A stretch of 64,000 nt of DNA from Caballeronia novacaledonica (GTDB lineage: Bacteria; Pseudomonadota; Gammaproteobacteria; Burkholderiales; Burkholderiaceae). The first letter of the stretch is position 1, and the number at the start of each line of letters is the position of its first letter. The notes beneath the pieces were generated by a model that ran no database searches, was not told where the DNA came from, and saw only the letters and a list, made by a program, of their open reading frames with translations. Shown here piece after piece: positions 61,331 through 64,000 of this stretch. Made by a program: the position numbers and the translations under genes. The stretch lies in the NCBI RefSeq assembly GCF_900258035.1, contig NZ_OGTP01000028.1, positions 1 through 64,000 on the forward strand, written 5' to 3'.

Positions 61331-61552
61331 GTGAGCACGCGCTTTCAGCGCTCGGGACGAGGCTGCAACGTTTCCTTCATCGCTGCGCGTTCGGGCTTTA
61401 CGAATGTCGCCGATTTCAACCGGCAGTTCAAGGCTGCGAAGCAAACGACGCCAACCGAGTACCGGCGTCGGTTCCTGACCGACCGGCCCCCATCGCTTCA
61501 GCAGAAACAGAAAGCCGGCGGCGCCATAAAGTCGAAGCCGGTGCTTCCTAGC
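61331..61552 (+). pseudogene. AraC-family regulator, C-terminal remnant
   Basis: About 70 codons encode only the last helix-turn-helix of an AraC regulator: CNVSFIAARSGFTNVADFNRQ followed by FKAAKQTTPTEYRRRF. The first helix-turn-helix and the effector domain are missing, and the open frame runs on past the family's end. It has a GTG at 61331 but no ribosome-binding site. It is a truncated relic between the VOC gene and the H-NS gene. Confidence 0.72.
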
Positions 61553-61578
61553 CGGTGTATCACGTCGCCTTCAGAAGC

Positions 61579-61926
61579 CTATTGCCGCTCGGAAAACAGT
61601 GCCGGTTGCACGTCGGGCCGTGCGGCGGGATGTCTGTCGATCAGGAACTCGTTGCGGTCCTTGCCGGCGATCCATCCGGGGGTGCGTCCTCGTCCGCTCC
61701 AGGTCAAACCGCTCACCGGATCGCGATACTTCGCTGAAGGTTCGTCTGGCTGAGCGCCCGGCTTGCGGCCCATCAGTTCGTTCAGGGAGATGCCGTATTC
61801 GCGCATCTTCGCCACCATTTCGATCAGCACCTGACGCGTTTCGCGCTCTTTGACTTCGGCGAGTTGTTTGTCTATCGCTTCCTGCTGTGCGCGAAGCCGA
61901 GCGATTTCGAAGCTTTGATATGCCAT
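61579..61926 (-). CDS. H-NS histone family protein
   Basis: A 115-residue H-NS-like nucleoid protein. The N-terminal 60 residues form a coiled coil (LRAQQEAIDKQLAEVKERETRQ). The C-terminal DNA-binding segment reads KYRDPVSGLTWSGRGRTPGWI, the typical H-NS motif of Burkholderia proteins. It may silence AT-rich or foreign DNA. It lies alone between an AraC remnant and the acylase. Confidence 0.93.
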   Translation of the reverse strand: MAYQSFEIARLRAQQEAIDKQLAEVKERETRQVLIEMVAKMREYGISLNELMGRKPGAQPDEPSAKYRDPVSGLTWSGRGRTPGWIAGKDRNEFLIDRHPAARPDVQPALFSERQ

Positions 61927-62149
61927 ACGTTCGGAAAGTTATTGTGGGAATTCGCTTTTTTAGCGAAATCGGGAGATGGTATTTGAATTGCGATCAGAAG
62001 GAAAGCGGTCTTACACACGCGATGATAGCCGTGATGCGCGGCCGCCTTCGATTTCAGACCAACGCCTTCGACACGAGCGCGGGAATCGCCGGCGACGACT
62101 AAAGCCCTTCGCGCGACACGAACGACGGCAAAAACATATGCATTCCGAA

Positions 62150-64000
62150 TCAATTAGAAAGACTGAGTTCGCGCGACATAACGATCGACGACATAACCGA
62201 ACGCATACCGGTCAGCGTACTCGACATCACCCCCGGCGACGATTCGATCTCACGCTCGCTGAAAGCGAAGCGCGACCACGCTTTCACGGCATAGCGCCGC
62301 GTGCCGTCGCGATAATGAGGCGATGCCGGATCGTCGGACTCCGAATGCGCGAGCAGCGTATCGGCATGCGGACCATCGGCGTCGAATCCGACGACCTGCA
62401 CGTAGCTGTTGCCATGCGCATCGCGATCGAGCTTCAGCCCTTCCCTGTTCAACTCGTGCAACGGGCAAGCCACGGTGAAGTAGCCTTCGGGATCGCAGCC
62501 GCCGTACAGCGGAATCTTCGCGTCGCCATCGACGGCGTACAGCACATCGCCGCGTGTGGAATCGAGCGCAAAGCCGTTGCGCTTCAGCGCGAGCGCAGCG
62601 TCCGCCAATGCCTTCGCCAGCGCCGCGTTCATGCCTTGCAGTCCGGCGGGCGTCGCGAGCGGCCGCTGCGGATCGAATGGCGTCGAATACAGTTGCGCGT
62701 CGGGTATCTCGCTTGCGCGCCGCCAGAACTGGTCCCAGAGATTCGCGCCGCGTGCATCGGTGGCGGCGGTGCCGTTCCAGTCGCGCAGCACGCGGCACGG
62801 CTCCGCGAGATCGACGACACTGCGTTGCCCGTCCTTCCGCGCGATCTCGACGGCGCGCGGCTCGCTGCCCGGCCGGCACACCGTATCGAGCAAGGGCCGG
62901 CGGAACAATCGCTCCGACATCGACGTGCTGTCGAGCACCGCGCGTTCGAGCGTGGCGCGCGTCACGCCCTCCGGCTGCGCGATCAACCGTGCGGCGAGCG
63001 CATGGCCGAGCCGCGTGCGCAGCGACTGCTCCGTGCCGGTTTCGCCGGTCACCCTGTCGAAGCCGGTGAGCGGCGTGCGCGGATCGGTCAGCCAGTAGCT
63101 GCCGTTGAAGTTGCCCACGTAATCCACGCTCGCGAGGCTCGGCATGCGTGCTGCGGGAAGCGCATCGTCCTGCATTGCGTTGTGGTCGCCCCGATCCCAG
63201 AAGCATGCGGAACGCGATCCGTCGAGGAACGGCACGCCCGGCGCCTTCGCGTCGAAAGCCTTGCCGAGCGGCGTCGTGCACGCGGCGACGAGCGTGTCGG
63301 GCGCGTTCGGCACCGCGCCGATATCGGCGAACCACGCGCGCCGGTCGTCACGTCCGATCGCGAACGTGTTGACCCAGGGCATCGCAGCGAAGCGCTTTTG
63401 AATCGCGATGAAATCGTCGAGCGATTTCGCCTGATTCCACGCGAGGAAGTTCTCGAAGGCACGCGCGTTGTCCGCGTTCACGTCACGCAGCGCGAAGGCA
63501 TGCTGCGCGTTCCACGCGAGCGCGGGCGACATCGCCGAAAGATCGACGAGCGGCCCGAAGCGCGAGCGATACAAAGTACGCGTGACCGGCACGAGCGCGC
63601 CGCTCGCGCGATCCTTCGTCTGGACCGTGATGCGCACCGGCTGCATGCGTTCTTCCTTGCCGTCGTACACGTAGCGCGTCGGGTCGCCCGGCGAGAGCTT
63701 CAGCTCGAACATGCCGAAACGCCGCGCCTGCGACACGGTATGCGTCCACGCGATATCGCGATTGAAGCCGATCACGATCACCGGCACCGCGAGGAACGAC
63801 ACGCCGGCCACGTCGAGCTGGCCCGGAATGGTCAGTTGCGCCTGATAGAAGCGGTCCGGCCCGCTCCAGAACCAGTGCGGATTGCCGAAGAGGAGGCTCT
63901 TGCCGTCCGGCGTGCGCGCGCCGCCGAACGCGAGCGCATTGCTGCCGATGCCGACATGCCCGCCGACGTTCATCGACACTTGCTGCGCGGGCTTCGGCGC
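62150..64000 (-). CDS. Penicillin acylase family hydrolase, C-terminal part
   Basis: A partial gene, 617 codons, entering from the right edge. It is the nucleophile-hydrolase beta chain and beyond: VGIGSNALAFGG with the expected Ser nucleophile at the alpha/beta processing point, LLFGNPHWFWSGPDRFYQAQL, VIGFNRDIAWTHTVS, and FENFLAWNQAKSLDDFIAIQKRF. The catalytic Asn is expected in the NFNGSYWLTDPRTPLTG segment. Members cleave penicillins, acyl-homoserine lactones or N-acyl amino acids. The window lacks the signal peptide and alpha chain, so export is presumed. Confidence 0.88.
   Translation of the reverse strand, partial: APKPAQQVSMNVGGHVGIGSNALAFGGARTPDGKSLLFGNPHWFWSGPDRFYQAQLTIPGQLDVAGVSFLAVPVIVIGFNRDIAWTHTVSQARRFGMFELKLSPGDPTRYVYDGKEERMQPVRITVQTKDRASGALVPVTRTLYRSRFGPLVDLSAMSPALAWNAQHAFALRDVNADNARAFENFLAWNQAKSLDDFIAIQKRFAAMPWVNTFAIGRDDRRAWFADIGAVPNAPDTLVAACTTPLGKAFDAKAPGVPFLDGSRSACFWDRGDHNAMQDDALPAARMPSLASVDYVGNFNGSYWLTDPRTPLTGFDRVTGETGTEQSLRTRLGHALAARLIAQPEGVTRATLERAVLDSTSMSERLFRRPLLDTVCRPGSEPRAVEIARKDGQRSVVDLAEPCRVLRDWNGTAATDARGANLWDQFWRRASEIPDAQLYSTPFDPQRPLATPAGLQGMNAALAKALADAALALKRNGFALDSTRGDVLYAVDGDAKIPLYGGCDPEGYFTVACPLHELNREGLKLDRDAHGNSYVQVVGFDADGPHADTLLAHSESDDPASPHYRDGTRRYAVKAWSRFAFSEREIESSPGVMSSTLTGMRSVMSSIVMSRELSLSN

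Noticed and set aside
1-64000. tRNA, rRNA, CRISPR arrays, transposases, prophage genes and riboswitches
   Set aside because: None was recognised on either strand by eye. Small RNAs or weak riboswitches cannot be excluded without covariance-model searches.

Overview
The window is high-GC DNA whose gene repertoire points to a Burkholderiaceae genome, most likely the Paraburkholderia/Caballeronia/Burkholderia group. The indicators are several MHS-type transporters, Burkholderia-style trimeric porins, an H-NS-like protein with a KYRDP..TWSGRGR.P.W tail, a CopG plus PHA-depolymerase pair, and the DUF3034 / truncated globin / cupredoxin / GGDEF-EAL block. No rRNA, tRNA, CRISPR array, insertion sequence or prophage was recognised.

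Region 1 (1-33.7 kb) is one large catabolic island for CoA-activated acids. It holds the N-terminus of ETF-ubiquinone oxidoreductase, etfBA, two hydratase plus CitE-like lyase pairs, and a 12-gene operon read leftwards from 22.0 to 7.9 kb. That operon carries a CitE-like lyase, MaoC hydratase, acyl-CoA synthetase, two acyl-CoA dehydrogenases, thiolase, enoyl-CoA hydratase, four CaiB/BaiF proteins and an SDR. One CaiB/BaiF protein carries the alpha-methylacyl-CoA racemase residues. One acyl-CoA dehydrogenase has the 550-residue layout of (2S)-methylsuccinyl-CoA dehydrogenase. Around the operon are two MHS importers, a third MFS protein, a porin, a zinc alcohol dehydrogenase, an aldehyde dehydrogenase, an MmgE/PrpD protein and more SDRs. 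I infer a route for a methyl-branched (di)acid or its alcohol: uptake, oxidation, CoA activation, racemisation, dehydrogenation to a mesaconyl-CoA-like intermediate, hydration, and cleavage by CitE-like lyases, probably to acetyl-CoA and pyruvate, with electrons passing to ETF and ETF-QO. The substrate is not known.

The most striking signal in region 1 is regulatory. A 12-bp palindrome, ATAATGCATTAT, recurs in nine promoter regions of the island and was not seen elsewhere in the window. At five leftward promoters it lies exactly 1 nt upstream of a TATAAT-like -10 box. Two adjacent, nearly identical GntR/FCD regulators (6.2-7.8 kb) are the obvious candidates to bind it. This looks like a self-contained regulon of roughly 30 genes.

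Region 2 (33.7-34.8 kb) is a stretch of gene remnants (class III aminotransferase, Crp/Fnr). Region 3 (35-46.3 kb) holds a lipoprotein phosphoesterase and a di-haem peroxidase separated by an intrinsic terminator, ornithine cyclodeaminase with an Lrp-type regulator, and an LysR/MFS/porin/amidase/M20 block for an amide or N-acyl compound. Region 4 (46.6-52.3 kb) holds a DUF1254 protein and the DUF3034 / exported globin / cupredoxin / cyclic-di-GMP cluster. Region 5 (52.4-64 kb) holds IclR-MHS-AroQ-like, a carbonic anhydrase, a GlxA-type regulator, CopG with PHA depolymerase behind a palindromic promoter, a class V aminotransferase, small enzymes, an AraC remnant, an H-NS-like protein and the C-terminal part of a penicillin-acylase-type hydrolase running off the right edge.
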